Assembly: GCA_964495595.1 (NCBI GenBank)
Contig: CAZBWH010000044.1
Coordinates: forward strand, 1 to 25,170
From: CALMFQ01 sp964495595
GTDB taxonomy: Bacteria > Pseudomonadota > Gammaproteobacteria > Burkholderiales > SCOH01
DNA length: 25,170 bases
Reading direction: 5' to 3'
Positions 1 through 5,988 of the stretch are shown here, piece by piece. The translations under genes were made by a program, and so were the position numbers. The notes beneath the pieces are model-generated. The model did no database searches. It was not told the DNA's origin and saw only the letters and a list, made by a program, of their open reading frames with translations. Position 1 is the first letter of the stretch. Every line of letters starts with the position of its first letter.

Positions 1-82
1 CCGACGCAAACTCGCTCGTCTTTATCCTCGTGTTTCAACGTGACTGGCTACTAGGCTCCAGCACAAGATTATCAACAGGAAT

Positions 83-107
83 AAAAAAAGGGCGACCGGA
101 GTCGCCC
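83..107 (-). terminator. Rho-independent terminator of prepilin copy 1
   Basis: Read on the minus strand this is a perfect 7-bp stem, GGGCGAC/GTCGCCC, with a TCCG loop followed by seven T. It starts 27 bases after the prepilin stop codon. Confidence 0.93.
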
Positions 108-133
108 TCAACACACCACACACAGAGGAAACA

Positions 134-724
134 TCAAGGCAGGACGCGGATCCACAGATCGATCTGTCCGTTCAAGCCCCAGCAATCAGTAGTTGCGTTG
201 TAAGTGTTGGCATTGGTCATGACCACGCCGGTATTCCAGACGCCGTCATCAATCATGCGATCCAGAGCACAAACATAGCGCGGATCAGCCTGCGGGCCAC
301 CAGGAAAATCGAGGTAGTCAGCGTTCCGGCCGTTGGCAGTACCGGAGAAAATAGTCCAGTCCTGGCCAAACACGCTGCGACGATCGGCAGCAGTCAGGAT
401 ATTGGTCTGGTTGACCAGCAAGGTCCAGAACGCTGCGGCCTCGCCACCGCCGGCCAAACGGCCATCACGCGCCAGACCGGACTGCAGGCATTGCTGAACG
501 GTCGGATTTGCCTGGTTCGGGCAACCATCCCCCGGATAGAAGCCATATTTCTCGTAAAAAGTATTGGAGGCGGCAATGACCTTGTTGTACTGCGCGGCAA
601 GATTCTTCACCTTGGCGCCGTCGATCAGGTCTTTGCCCTTGAACGCCATGCCGAGAATCAGGCCGATCACCACCAGCACGATCGCCAGTTCGACCAGGGT
701 AAAACCGCTTTGCTGCTTTTTCAT
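134..724 (-). CDS. Type IV prepilin-like protein, copy 1
   Basis: A 196-residue protein with a short leader (residues 1-7, MKKQQSG) and the class III prepilin signature GFTLVEL. Cleavage by a PilD-type prepilin peptidase is expected between G7 and F8, with the conserved Glu at mature position 5. Residues 8-28 form the hydrophobic pilin helix. The globular part has four Cys (68, 79, 152, 181), enough for two disulfides, and a YGFYPGDG motif often seen in this prepilin family. An AGGAG ribosome site lies 9 bases before the ATG. It is protein-identical to the copy at 1206-1796. The gene has its own terminator and a sigma-54 promoter, so it is probably monocistronic. It could be a major pilin or a pseudopilin; the sequence does not decide. 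Family assignment is firm, the specific role is inferred. Confidence 0.93.
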   Translation of the reverse strand: MKKQQSGFTLVELAIVLVVIGLILGMAFKGKDLIDGAKVKNLAAQYNKVIAASNTFYEKYGFYPGDGCPNQANPTVQQCLQSGLARDGRLAGGGEAAAFWTLLVNQTNILTAADRRSVFGQDWTIFSGTANGRNADYLDFPGGPQADPRYVCALDRMIDDGVWNTGVVMTNANTYNATTDCWGLNGQIDLWIRVLP

Positions 725-833
725 ATGTCGTTACTCCTGTCACAGAATTTGAGATGCCAACCGTTTGCTTGCCCGGTGTCTCTGTTGCCCAGCCTGGCGG
801 CAACCGACCCTCCGGCCGTCTTGGGCTACCTGA

Positions 834-849
834 TGCAAACAACGTGCCA
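834..849 (-). promoter_or_regulatory. Sigma-54 (-24/-12) promoter of prepilin copy 1
   Basis: The minus strand reads TGGCAC-GTTGT-TTGCA, a full match to the RpoN consensus TGGCAC-N5-TTGCW with the invariant GG and GC ten bases apart. The transcript would start near position 822 and have a leader of about 100 bases. Sigma-54 promoters are well known for type IV pilin genes under PilS/PilR control. Confidence 0.85.
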
Positions 850-903
850 GAATATCAACAAATGCTAATTATCTTATCCGTAGCGCTTTACTGGTCAGCT
901 TTC

Positions 904-929
904 ACCGTCGAAGCTGCAAAACCGACGGT
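904..929. promoter_or_regulatory. Dyad upstream of sigma-54 promoter, copy 1
   Basis: Perfect 7-bp inverted repeat ACCGTCG-N12-CGACGGT, centred about 90-95 bp upstream of the inferred transcription start. This is within the usual distance for a sigma-54 activator (enhancer-binding protein) site. The dyad is visible in the sequence; its role is inferred. Confidence 0.45.
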
Positions 930-956
930 TCTGGCTGGCGAGCCGCCCCGCCCTCC

Positions 957-975
957 TGTCGGCAATCTGCCAACA
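957..975. promoter_or_regulatory. Second dyad upstream of sigma-54 promoter, copy 1
   Basis: Near-perfect dyad TGTCGGCA-N3-TGCCAACA (7 of 8 paired positions), about 140 bp upstream of the inferred start. It is a candidate activator site; the copy at 2029-2047 is identical. Confidence 0.4.
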
Positions 976-1005
976 CTGTCAGGATTTCGACACCAGCAGC
1001 CATGC

Positions 1006-1101
1006 CCATCGTTGCCATACAGCACCGTTCCAGAGGCATGCCGGGCTGTTCATGCTCTGGCAGCCGATCGTAAGTACCGAGCATACGCACAGGCTGCGCG
1101 A
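1006..1101 (+). pseudogene. Degraded relic of the sensor kinase 5' coding region
   Basis: Positions 1022-1101 align without gaps to 2236-2315 of the intact kinase gene with 64 of 80 bases identical by hand count. One frame reads HAGLFMLWQPIVSTE, against HVGLFLLWQPIVSTE in the kinase. A second short match (CCATCGTTGCCAT, 1006-1018, against 2171-2183) lies upstream but in a different frame. That implies a deletion of about 49 bases in the relic. There is no start codon, and the similarity ends where the GCCGGG repeat begins. The fragment is too short and too broken to be expressed as a kinase. Confidence 0.85.
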
Positions 1102-1102
1102 A

Positions 1103-1126
1103 GCCGGGGCCGGGGCCGGGGCCGGG
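1103..1126. repeat. (GCCGGG)4 hexanucleotide tract
   Basis: Four perfect tandem GCCGGG units directly abut the 3' end of the kinase relic. The intact kinase gene has no such tract at the equivalent place, so it arose in, or was joined to, the relic. Confidence 0.9.
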
Positions 1127-1154
1127 TACTGTGCAAGTGCGACGGCACAGGAAT

Positions 1155-1179
1155 AAAAAAAGGGCGGCCGGAGTCGCCC
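1155..1179 (-). terminator. Terminator of prepilin copy 2, with a stem mismatch
   Basis: Same hairpin as at 83-107, but the single base change (G1167 on the plus strand) turns one stem pair into an A-C mismatch. The T-tract is intact. It should still fold but be weaker, so read-through into the spacer and copy 1 is possible. Confidence 0.85.
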
Positions 1180-1205
1180 TCAACACACCACACACAGAGG
1201 AAACA

Positions 1206-1796
1206 TCAAGGCAGGACGCGGATCCACAGATCGATCTGTCCGTTCAAGCCCCAGCAATCAGTAGTTGCGTTGTAAGTGTTGGCATTGGTCATGACCACGC
1301 CGGTATTCCAGACGCCGTCATCAATCATGCGATCCAGAGCACAAACATAGCGCGGATCAGCCTGCGGGCCACCAGGAAAATCGAGGTAGTCAGCGTTCCG
1401 GCCGTTGGCAGTACCGGAGAAAATAGTCCAGTCCTGGCCAAACACGCTGCGACGATCGGCAGCAGTCAGGATATTGGTCTGGTTGACCAGCAAGGTCCAG
1501 AACGCTGCGGCCTCGCCACCGCCGGCCAAACGGCCATCACGCGCCAGACCGGACTGCAGGCATTGCTGAACGGTCGGATTTGCCTGGTTCGGGCAACCAT
1601 CCCCCGGATAGAAGCCATATTTCTCGTAAAAAGTATTGGAGGCGGCAATGACCTTGTTGTACTGCGCGGCAAGATTCTTCACCTTGGCGCCGTCGATCAG
1701 GTCTTTGCCCTTGAACGCCATGCCGAGAATCAGGCCGATCACCACCAGCACGATCGCCAGTTCGACCAGGGTAAAACCGCTTTGCTGCTTTTTCAT
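1206..1796 (-). CDS. Type IV prepilin-like protein, copy 2
   Basis: Encodes the same 196 residues as 134-724: leader cleavage expected at G7/F8, Glu at mature position 5, N-terminal hydrophobic helix and four Cys. The ribosome site and sigma-54 promoter are also identical. This copy lies head-to-head with the orphan sensor kinase, with 328 bases between their starts. Two identical pilin genes raise dosage and provide a substrate for recombination that would delete or amplify the unit. An exact duplicate may also be recent enough that the copies have had no time to diverge. Confidence 0.93.
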   Translation of the reverse strand: MKKQQSGFTLVELAIVLVVIGLILGMAFKGKDLIDGAKVKNLAAQYNKVIAASNTFYEKYGFYPGDGCPNQANPTVQQCLQSGLARDGRLAGGGEAAAFWTLLVNQTNILTAADRRSVFGQDWTIFSGTANGRNADYLDFPGGPQADPRYVCALDRMIDDGVWNTGVVMTNANTYNATTDCWGLNGQIDLWIRVLP

Positions 1797-1905
1797 ATGT
1801 CGTTACTCCTGTCACAGAATTTGAGATGCCAACCGTTTGCTTGCCCGGTGTCTCTGTTGCCCAGCCTGGCGGCAACCGACCCTCCGGCCGTCTTGGGCTA
1901 CCTGA

Positions 1906-1921
1906 TGCAAACAACGTGCCA
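1906..1921 (-). promoter_or_regulatory. Sigma-54 (-24/-12) promoter of prepilin copy 2
   Basis: Exact duplicate of the element at 834-849 (TGGCAC-N5-TTGCA on the minus strand). Both pilin copies therefore keep identical RpoN promoters. Confidence 0.85.
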
Positions 1922-1975
1922 GAATATCAACAAATGCTAATTATCTTATCCGTAGCGCTTTACTGGTCAGCTTTC

Positions 1976-2001
1976 ACCGTCGAAGCTGCAAAACCGACGG
2001 T
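1976..2001. promoter_or_regulatory. Dyad upstream of sigma-54 promoter, copy 2
   Basis: Same ACCGTCG-N12-CGACGGT inverted repeat as at 904-929. In this copy it also lies upstream of the kinase start, so a factor bound here could influence both genes. Confidence 0.45.
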
Positions 2002-2028
2002 TCTGGCTGGCGAGCCGCCCCGCCCTCC

Positions 2029-2047
2029 TGTCGGCAATCTGCCAACA
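2029..2047. promoter_or_regulatory. Second dyad upstream of sigma-54 promoter, copy 2
   Basis: Same TGTCGGCA-N3-TGCCAACA dyad as at 957-975, a candidate site for an activator of the prepilin promoter. Confidence 0.4.
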
Positions 2048-2124
2048 CTGTCAGGATTTCGACACCAGACGGCCCACCGCAGCGCCTACAATGAAGACAG
2101 CCAGATTACTGTGAGTCTCTCCGC

Positions 2125-3798
2125 TTGAAGCTGTCTATCCCGTTGTGGCTGCAACAGCGCCCGCAATTTTCCATTGTTGTCATGCTGATCCCACTGCATG
2201 CTGCGCTGCTCGATCTGGGCAGCATCGAGGGCAAGGCGTTGTTCCTGACGCATGTCGGGCTGTTCCTGCTCTGGCAGCCGATTGTCAGTACCGAACGCAA
2301 GCTCAGGCTACGTGAGACCGTGGCGGGACTGCTATTGGCGGCGCTGACCAGTTGGGCACTCGACTGGTGGCTGATGGCTGCCTGGCTGGGTGGTCTGCTG
2401 GCGCTGTTCGGTGGCCGGATGCTGAGCAAGCGCGACGGCAGTGTGTTCCGCGCTGCCGTGCTGATCTATCTGCTGGGCCAACTGTTGCTCTGGGTCGGGC
2501 CGCAGATGGCGCACGCCACGATCCCTGCGCCGCTGCAGTCGATTACCCGCTTCGGCTTGCCCGCCGTGTTGCTGGTCTGCACACTGTTGCGCCATCAGGC
2601 GACCGATGCGCAGGAGCGGGCACTGGATTTTGTCTACAGCCTGCTACTGTTCCTGCTGCTGGCGTTCATCCTGCTGGGCAGCATTGCCTACAGTCTGGCA
2701 TGGCAGGTGAACTACTTTGCCGGGCTGAGCCGGATGGTATTGCTGGCCGGGCTGACCATTCTGGTGTTGAGCTGGCTGTGGCGGCCGCATGCCGGCTTTC
2801 AGGGAATCAGCATCCTGTTTTCCAGCTACCTGCTCAATCTGGGCACGCCATTTGAGGCGTGGGTCAGCCACTTGGGGGCGCTGGCGCGCAGCCGGTCGGC
2901 GCCAGATGATTTTCTGCAACAGGCCTGCCACGAGCTGATGGCGCTACCCTGGCTGGCCGGCTGCCGCTGGTCGGCCACAGAATGCGAGGGCCAATTGGGC
3001 AGGCAGACGGCTTTTGTTGCCGACTACAGTTTTCCGCCGCTGAGCCTGACCCTGTACAGCCACGGCCACATCAGCCCGGTGCTGCTGCTGCATGGCAAAC
3101 TGCTGGCGCAGGTGCTGAGCGAATATTATCTGGCCAAGCGGCGCGAACAGATGCAGCAGATGAACAGCTACACCCAGGCCATCCACGAGACCGGCGCCCG
3201 GCTGACGCACGACATCAAAAACCTGCTGCAAACCCTGCGAGCCCTGTGCGACATTGCCGACCAGGCCGATACTGACGACCCGCAGGCGGTGGCGGCGCTG
3301 ATCCGGCGCCAGTTGCCGCAAATCAGTCAGCGGCTGGAAGCCACGTTGCTCAAACTGCAGGTACCCACCCAGGCGACGGCTGAACACGCGCCGGCCAACC
3401 TGTGGTTTGCCCAGTTGCAGCGCCGCTACCAGTTGTTGAACATGGAATTCAGCAGCAGCAAGCTGCGCGATGCCGACAGCCTGCCGGCTGAGGCGATGGA
3501 CAGCATCGTCGACAACCTGCTGCAGAATGCGCTGGAAAAACGTAACCGCGAACCGGGTATTGCCATCAGCGTGCGAGTATTCTGGCAACAGGGCATTTGC
3601 CTGGAGATCCGCGACAGCGGCAGCGAGGTGAGCCCGGCCACGGCGCAGAAGCTGCTGAACGAGCCGGTCAGTTCACAGACCGGGATGGGTGTGGGGCTGT
3701 ATCAGGCGGCACAACTGGCCGAAGAGATCGGCTACCGCCTGCGGCTAGAAGAAAACCAGCCGGGCGCCGTGGTGTTTCGCATCCGGCAGCAGGATTGA
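2125..3798 (+). CDS. Orphan membrane sensor histidine kinase
   Basis: A 557-residue inner-membrane kinase. Residues 1 to about 240 are strongly hydrophobic with several membrane helices; residues about 245-345 look like a GAF-type sensory region. The phosphoacceptor motif LTHDIKN puts the likely His at 362. The ATPase domain has the N-box (DNLLQNALEK, Asn468), a G1-like DSGS (Asp497) and the G2 box TGMGVGL (519-525). The start is uncertain: TTG at 2125 has a weak GTGAG nine bases upstream, and ATG at 2182 is in frame but cuts into the first helix. No response regulator adjoins it. Its position between prepilin genes suggests a PilS-like role in controlling them, but it is not obviously PilS. 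Its 5' part has a decayed relic at 1006-1101. Confidence 0.9.
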   Translation: MKLSIPLWLQQRPQFSIVVMLIPLHAALLDLGSIEGKALFLTHVGLFLLWQPIVSTERKLRLRETVAGLLLAALTSWALDWWLMAAWLGGLLALFGGRMLSKRDGSVFRAAVLIYLLGQLLLWVGPQMAHATIPAPLQSITRFGLPAVLLVCTLLRHQATDAQERALDFVYSLLLFLLLAFILLGSIAYSLAWQVNYFAGLSRMVLLAGLTILVLSWLWRPHAGFQGISILFSSYLLNLGTPFEAWVSHLGALARSRSAPDDFLQQACHELMALPWLAGCRWSATECEGQLGRQTAFVADYSFPPLSLTLYSHGHISPVLLLHGKLLAQVLSEYYLAKRREQMQQMNSYTQAIHETGARLTHDIKNLLQTLRALCDIADQADTDDPQAVAALIRRQLPQISQRLEATLLKLQVPTQATAEHAPANLWFAQLQRRYQLLNMEFSSSKLRDADSLPAEAMDSIVDNLLQNALEKRNREPGIAISVRVFWQQGICLEIRDSGSEVSPATAQKLLNEPVSSQTGMGVGLYQAAQLAEEIGYRLRLEENQPGAVVFRIRQQD

Positions 3799-3811
3799 CG
3801 CTTGCCGGCAC

Positions 3812-4573
3812 TCACGGCAGGCGGCCCGCCGTAACCACGCGATTGGTCAGGGTGGTCACCGGCAACCAGGCGACCAGATGGCCGAAATCATTGCCGGCTG
3901 TATCGTCGTAGTTGCGGCTGACGAAGACAAGATCAGCGTCAGCATTTTCGGCCTCGTCGGCAGTCGATCCCGGAATCTGCACGCCGGTCGCCAGGTAGGC
4001 GCCATGGCCGGTCGGGCCGTGCGAGATCACCAGCACCGGCAGACTGGTTGCCAGCGTATTGGCGCCACCGCCGGTTCCGTCGCGAAGGGTGAGGTCGCCG
4101 GCTGCGGCCAGGCTGAACGAAGCCTGGGTCGGGGCGTTGGGGCAATCCGGTGCGACTGCGGTCGCCAGGCTGTAGGTACAGGCGGCAATGGCATCGGCAA
4201 AATACGGGGTGACGGCGTAGGTAAAGCGATGCCCCCAGGCGTCGTTCTCACGCAGGCCAAGTACACTCCAGGGCAGCACACCAATCCTGATTGCGCAATC
4301 TTCGGCACCGGTGGCCGACGTGGTACTGGCCGGGCAAGGCAGGCGGCCATTGGCCATGGCAAAGCCGAGCAGCGACTCCTTGATGTCTTCGAGCTGGCGC
4401 CGGGTGTCGCCAATCTGCTTTTGCTGCTGCTGCGCCACCAGCGGCCCCAGAAGCAAGGCCATCAACAGCCCCACCACCACCAGCACCACTGCCAGCTCGA
4501 CCAGCGTAAAACCGCCAGCCGGGCGCAGGCCACGCCGCAGCAGGCCGGTAAAGGGTTGTGTTTGCATCGTCAT
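3812..4573 (-). CDS. Prepilin-like protein (pseudopilin), 253 residues
   Basis: It has a long 21-residue leader ending in GG, followed by FTLVEL: cleavage is expected at G21/F22 and Glu is at mature position 5. The hydrophobic helix covers residues 22-45 and is followed by a Gln-rich linker. The periplasmic domain carries Cys 80, 93, 132 and 144, and the motif LPCPA...LPWSVLG...DAWGHRFTYA. A similar motif occurs in the upstream 453-residue protein, so the two look like distant paralogues. It lies 16 bases downstream of that gene and is almost certainly co-transcribed with it. It converges with the kinase, 13 bases apart, without a visible terminator. It is likely a component of a type IV pilus, MSHA-like or type II-secretion-like fibre; the exact system is not recognised. 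Either of two close ATG codons (4573, 4567) could start it. Confidence 0.88.
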   Translation of the reverse strand: MTMQTQPFTGLLRRGLRPAGGFTLVELAVVLVVVGLLMALLLGPLVAQQQQKQIGDTRRQLEDIKESLLGFAMANGRLPCPASTTSATGAEDCAIRIGVLPWSVLGLRENDAWGHRFTYAVTPYFADAIAACTYSLATAVAPDCPNAPTQASFSLAAAGDLTLRDGTGGGANTLATSLPVLVISHGPTGHGAYLATGVQIPGSTADEAENADADLVFVSRNYDDTAGNDFGHLVAWLPVTTLTNRVVTAGRLP

Positions 4574-4589
4574 GAGCGCTTACCTGCCT

Positions 4590-5951
4590 TCATTGCCAAA
4601 CCACTACGTCGTTGAAATTGCTGCCCGGCACCCGCGATTCGAAACGATCGTCGCCGGTGCTGGCGTTCTCGCCTTCCAGATAATTGCTGATCAGGCCCTT
4701 GTCCGCGTTGCTGGCGCGGCTCTGCCCGGCCAGCGTGGCCCCTGCCACGATCACTACCACCCGCTTGTCTGCGGGTGGCCCGGCCAGACAAGGGGCACCG
4801 GGCGTACACACCGTCAGGCAATCGCCGGCCGCTGCGCACTGGGCAGCCGTCCAAGGCAACAGCGCCGGCAGCGCCAGGCTGGGTTGATTGACCCTGGCCA
4901 CGCCGACGAACACCCGCTCCTTCCACCCTGCCCACCACTGAGTGGCAGCGTTCAACCGGGTCAGGCAGGCGTTCGGCCACAGCGGGTTCATCGCGCCACC
5001 GGAATCGGTCAACGTATTGGCCAGCGCCGCTGCGCCGGGGTCGGGCATCCGGCCAAAGCGCACCCCGCTGGCGTCGTTGAACGCTGGAGGCGCGGTGCCA
5101 TCCAGTGGCGCCAGCCAGGACAGATGCCCCTGGTTGAGCGGATCACGCGAGTAGGTGGTCAGGCAGTACAACACCTCGCGGGCAACGCGGGTTTCGACCT
5201 GGCGCATGAAATCGGTCTTGGTGATGAACAGCAGCCGGTCGTTAAAGGTATCGCTGGCGTCGCCGGCCACGTAAGGCCCGGTGCGCGAAGCGTTGTTGCG
5301 GCCGGCGGTGGCCTCCAGATAGTTGTCCGGACACACATGGCGTGGCCGGGAGCCGCCCAGCGACGGGCAGTTGACGTTGGCAGCATCGCGTACCTGGCCT
5401 GCCACCGGCGCCCCCGGCGCAAACACTGCGGCCACAGCCTCCTTGCCGGCCTGGGTAAGCAACGTCGCACCGTCAGCGGCGTAGACCTGATACTGCGCGA
5501 CGGTGTCGGAATGGATCGCGACATTGGGCATGTCGCGGAAATTGCCGCCCAGCGCGTACCAGAGCGTATTGCCGTGCTCATCAGCAGGCCGCGGGATGCC
5601 CAGCGTTTGCCACGGCAGCCGGCCAATGGCGCCTGGCGCGGCGCAGGGGTAGGTTTCGGTGCCCTCGTTCGGGTCGCCGGGAGGGTGATTGTCCGGACAG
5701 GGAAAACCGCCGGGGCGATTACGGGAGCCAGCCAGCGGCACAGGATGGGCAATGCTCCACGCCACCAGCGCCTCCCTGGCCTGCGCCAGGCTGGCCTGTA
5801 CTTCCTGCGCCCGCCGCTGGGCCGGCACCCGGCTGCCCAGCAGACTGACTGCGGCGGCAGCCATGGCCCCCATCAGCACAATCAGCATGACCAGCAGCGC
5901 CACACCTTGTTGCCGAGCTTTGATTGACGTCTGCTTCCGATGTGCATTCAT
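4590..5951 (-). CDS. Large PilX/GspK-like pseudopilin
   Basis: A 453-residue protein beginning with a basic leader, then QQG and the helix VALLVMLIVL (residues 17-38). This resembles the N terminus of PilX/GspK-type minor pilins, which lack Glu at mature position 5; it is absent here too. The periplasmic region contains FPCPD (Cys85), Cys103 and RLPWQTLGIP followed by HGNTLWYA, paralleling the downstream 253-residue protein. Its C terminus ends in a D-VVVW motif, also similar. An upstream in-frame ATG at 6062 would overlap radC and lacks pilin character, so I chose 5951. It begins 37 bases after radC on the same strand and precedes the second pseudopilin by 16 bases. It could be a tip or minor subunit; no adhesion domain is recognisable. 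Confidence 0.85.
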   Translation of the reverse strand: MNAHRKQTSIKARQQGVALLVMLIVLMGAMAAAAVSLLGSRVPAQRRAQEVQASLAQAREALVAWSIAHPVPLAGSRNRPGGFPCPDNHPPGDPNEGTETYPCAAPGAIGRLPWQTLGIPRPADEHGNTLWYALGGNFRDMPNVAIHSDTVAQYQVYAADGATLLTQAGKEAVAAVFAPGAPVAGQVRDAANVNCPSLGGSRPRHVCPDNYLEATAGRNNASRTGPYVAGDASDTFNDRLLFITKTDFMRQVETRVAREVLYCLTTYSRDPLNQGHLSWLAPLDGTAPPAFNDASGVRFGRMPDPGAAALANTLTDSGGAMNPLWPNACLTRLNAATQWWAGWKERVFVGVARVNQPSLALPALLPWTAAQCAAAGDCLTVCTPGAPCLAGPPADKRVVVIVAGATLAGQSRASNADKGLISNYLEGENASTGDDRFESRVPGSNFNDVVVWQ

Positions 5952-5988
5952 GCCCCACACCCATGCAATATCCGTTCCAGCCGAGAGA

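Larger units (their letters stand above)
75..996. repeat. Direct repeat, copy 1 (922 bp, prepilin unit)
   Basis: This block matches 1147-2068 base for base at an offset of 1072, apart from one difference that I found (A95 against G1167). It holds a complete transcription unit on the minus strand: terminator, 196-residue prepilin gene, ribosome site, sigma-54 promoter and upstream dyads. Identity stops abruptly on both sides, after position 74 on the left and after 996 on the right. No transposase and no terminal inverted repeat is seen, so this is a segmental tandem duplication and not an insertion sequence. Positions 1-74, to its left, hold nothing recognisable. Confidence 0.97.
997..1146. 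other. 150-bp spacer between the two repeat copies
   Basis: This is unique sequence between the duplicated blocks. The non-coding stretch 725-1205 is made up of the prepilin promoter region (725-996), this spacer, and the terminator of copy 2. The spacer holds the kinase relic (1006-1101) and a GCCGGG hexamer repeat. I see no intact gene in it. Confidence 0.9.
1147..2068. repeat. Direct repeat, copy 2 (922 bp, prepilin unit)
   Basis: Second copy of the block at 75-996, in the same orientation. Its right end (2068) lies 56 bases before the likely start of the intact kinase gene. The only difference I found from copy 1 is G1167, which falls inside the terminator stem. Confidence 0.97.
1797..2124. 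other. Divergent intergenic region, prepilin copy 2 / kinase
   Basis: This 328-base gap without a gene holds the copy 2 sigma-54 promoter, both upstream dyads and the right end of the duplication at 2068. The last 56 bases before the kinase are unique. They include TACAAT near 2087, a possible -10 box, but I find no convincing -35 partner. Confidence 0.7.

Noticed and set aside
850..895. IHF site upstream of the sigma-54 promoter
   Set aside because: The stretch is AT-rich and contains TATCAA, but the second half of the IHF consensus is not matched.
754..1275. Possible small gene across the spacer and repeat copy 1
   Set aside because: It crosses the duplication breakpoint and the terminator of copy 2, and its protein resembles nothing; the kinase-relic frame explains the coding-like look.
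75..2068. The duplication as a composite transposon or CRISPR-like array
   Set aside because: No transposase, no terminal inverted repeats, no target duplication, and only two long copies with one spacer.
4311..5927. A 538-residue open frame opposite the pseudopilin genes
   Set aside because: Antisense shadow; composition is unlike a real protein and it lacks a ribosome site.
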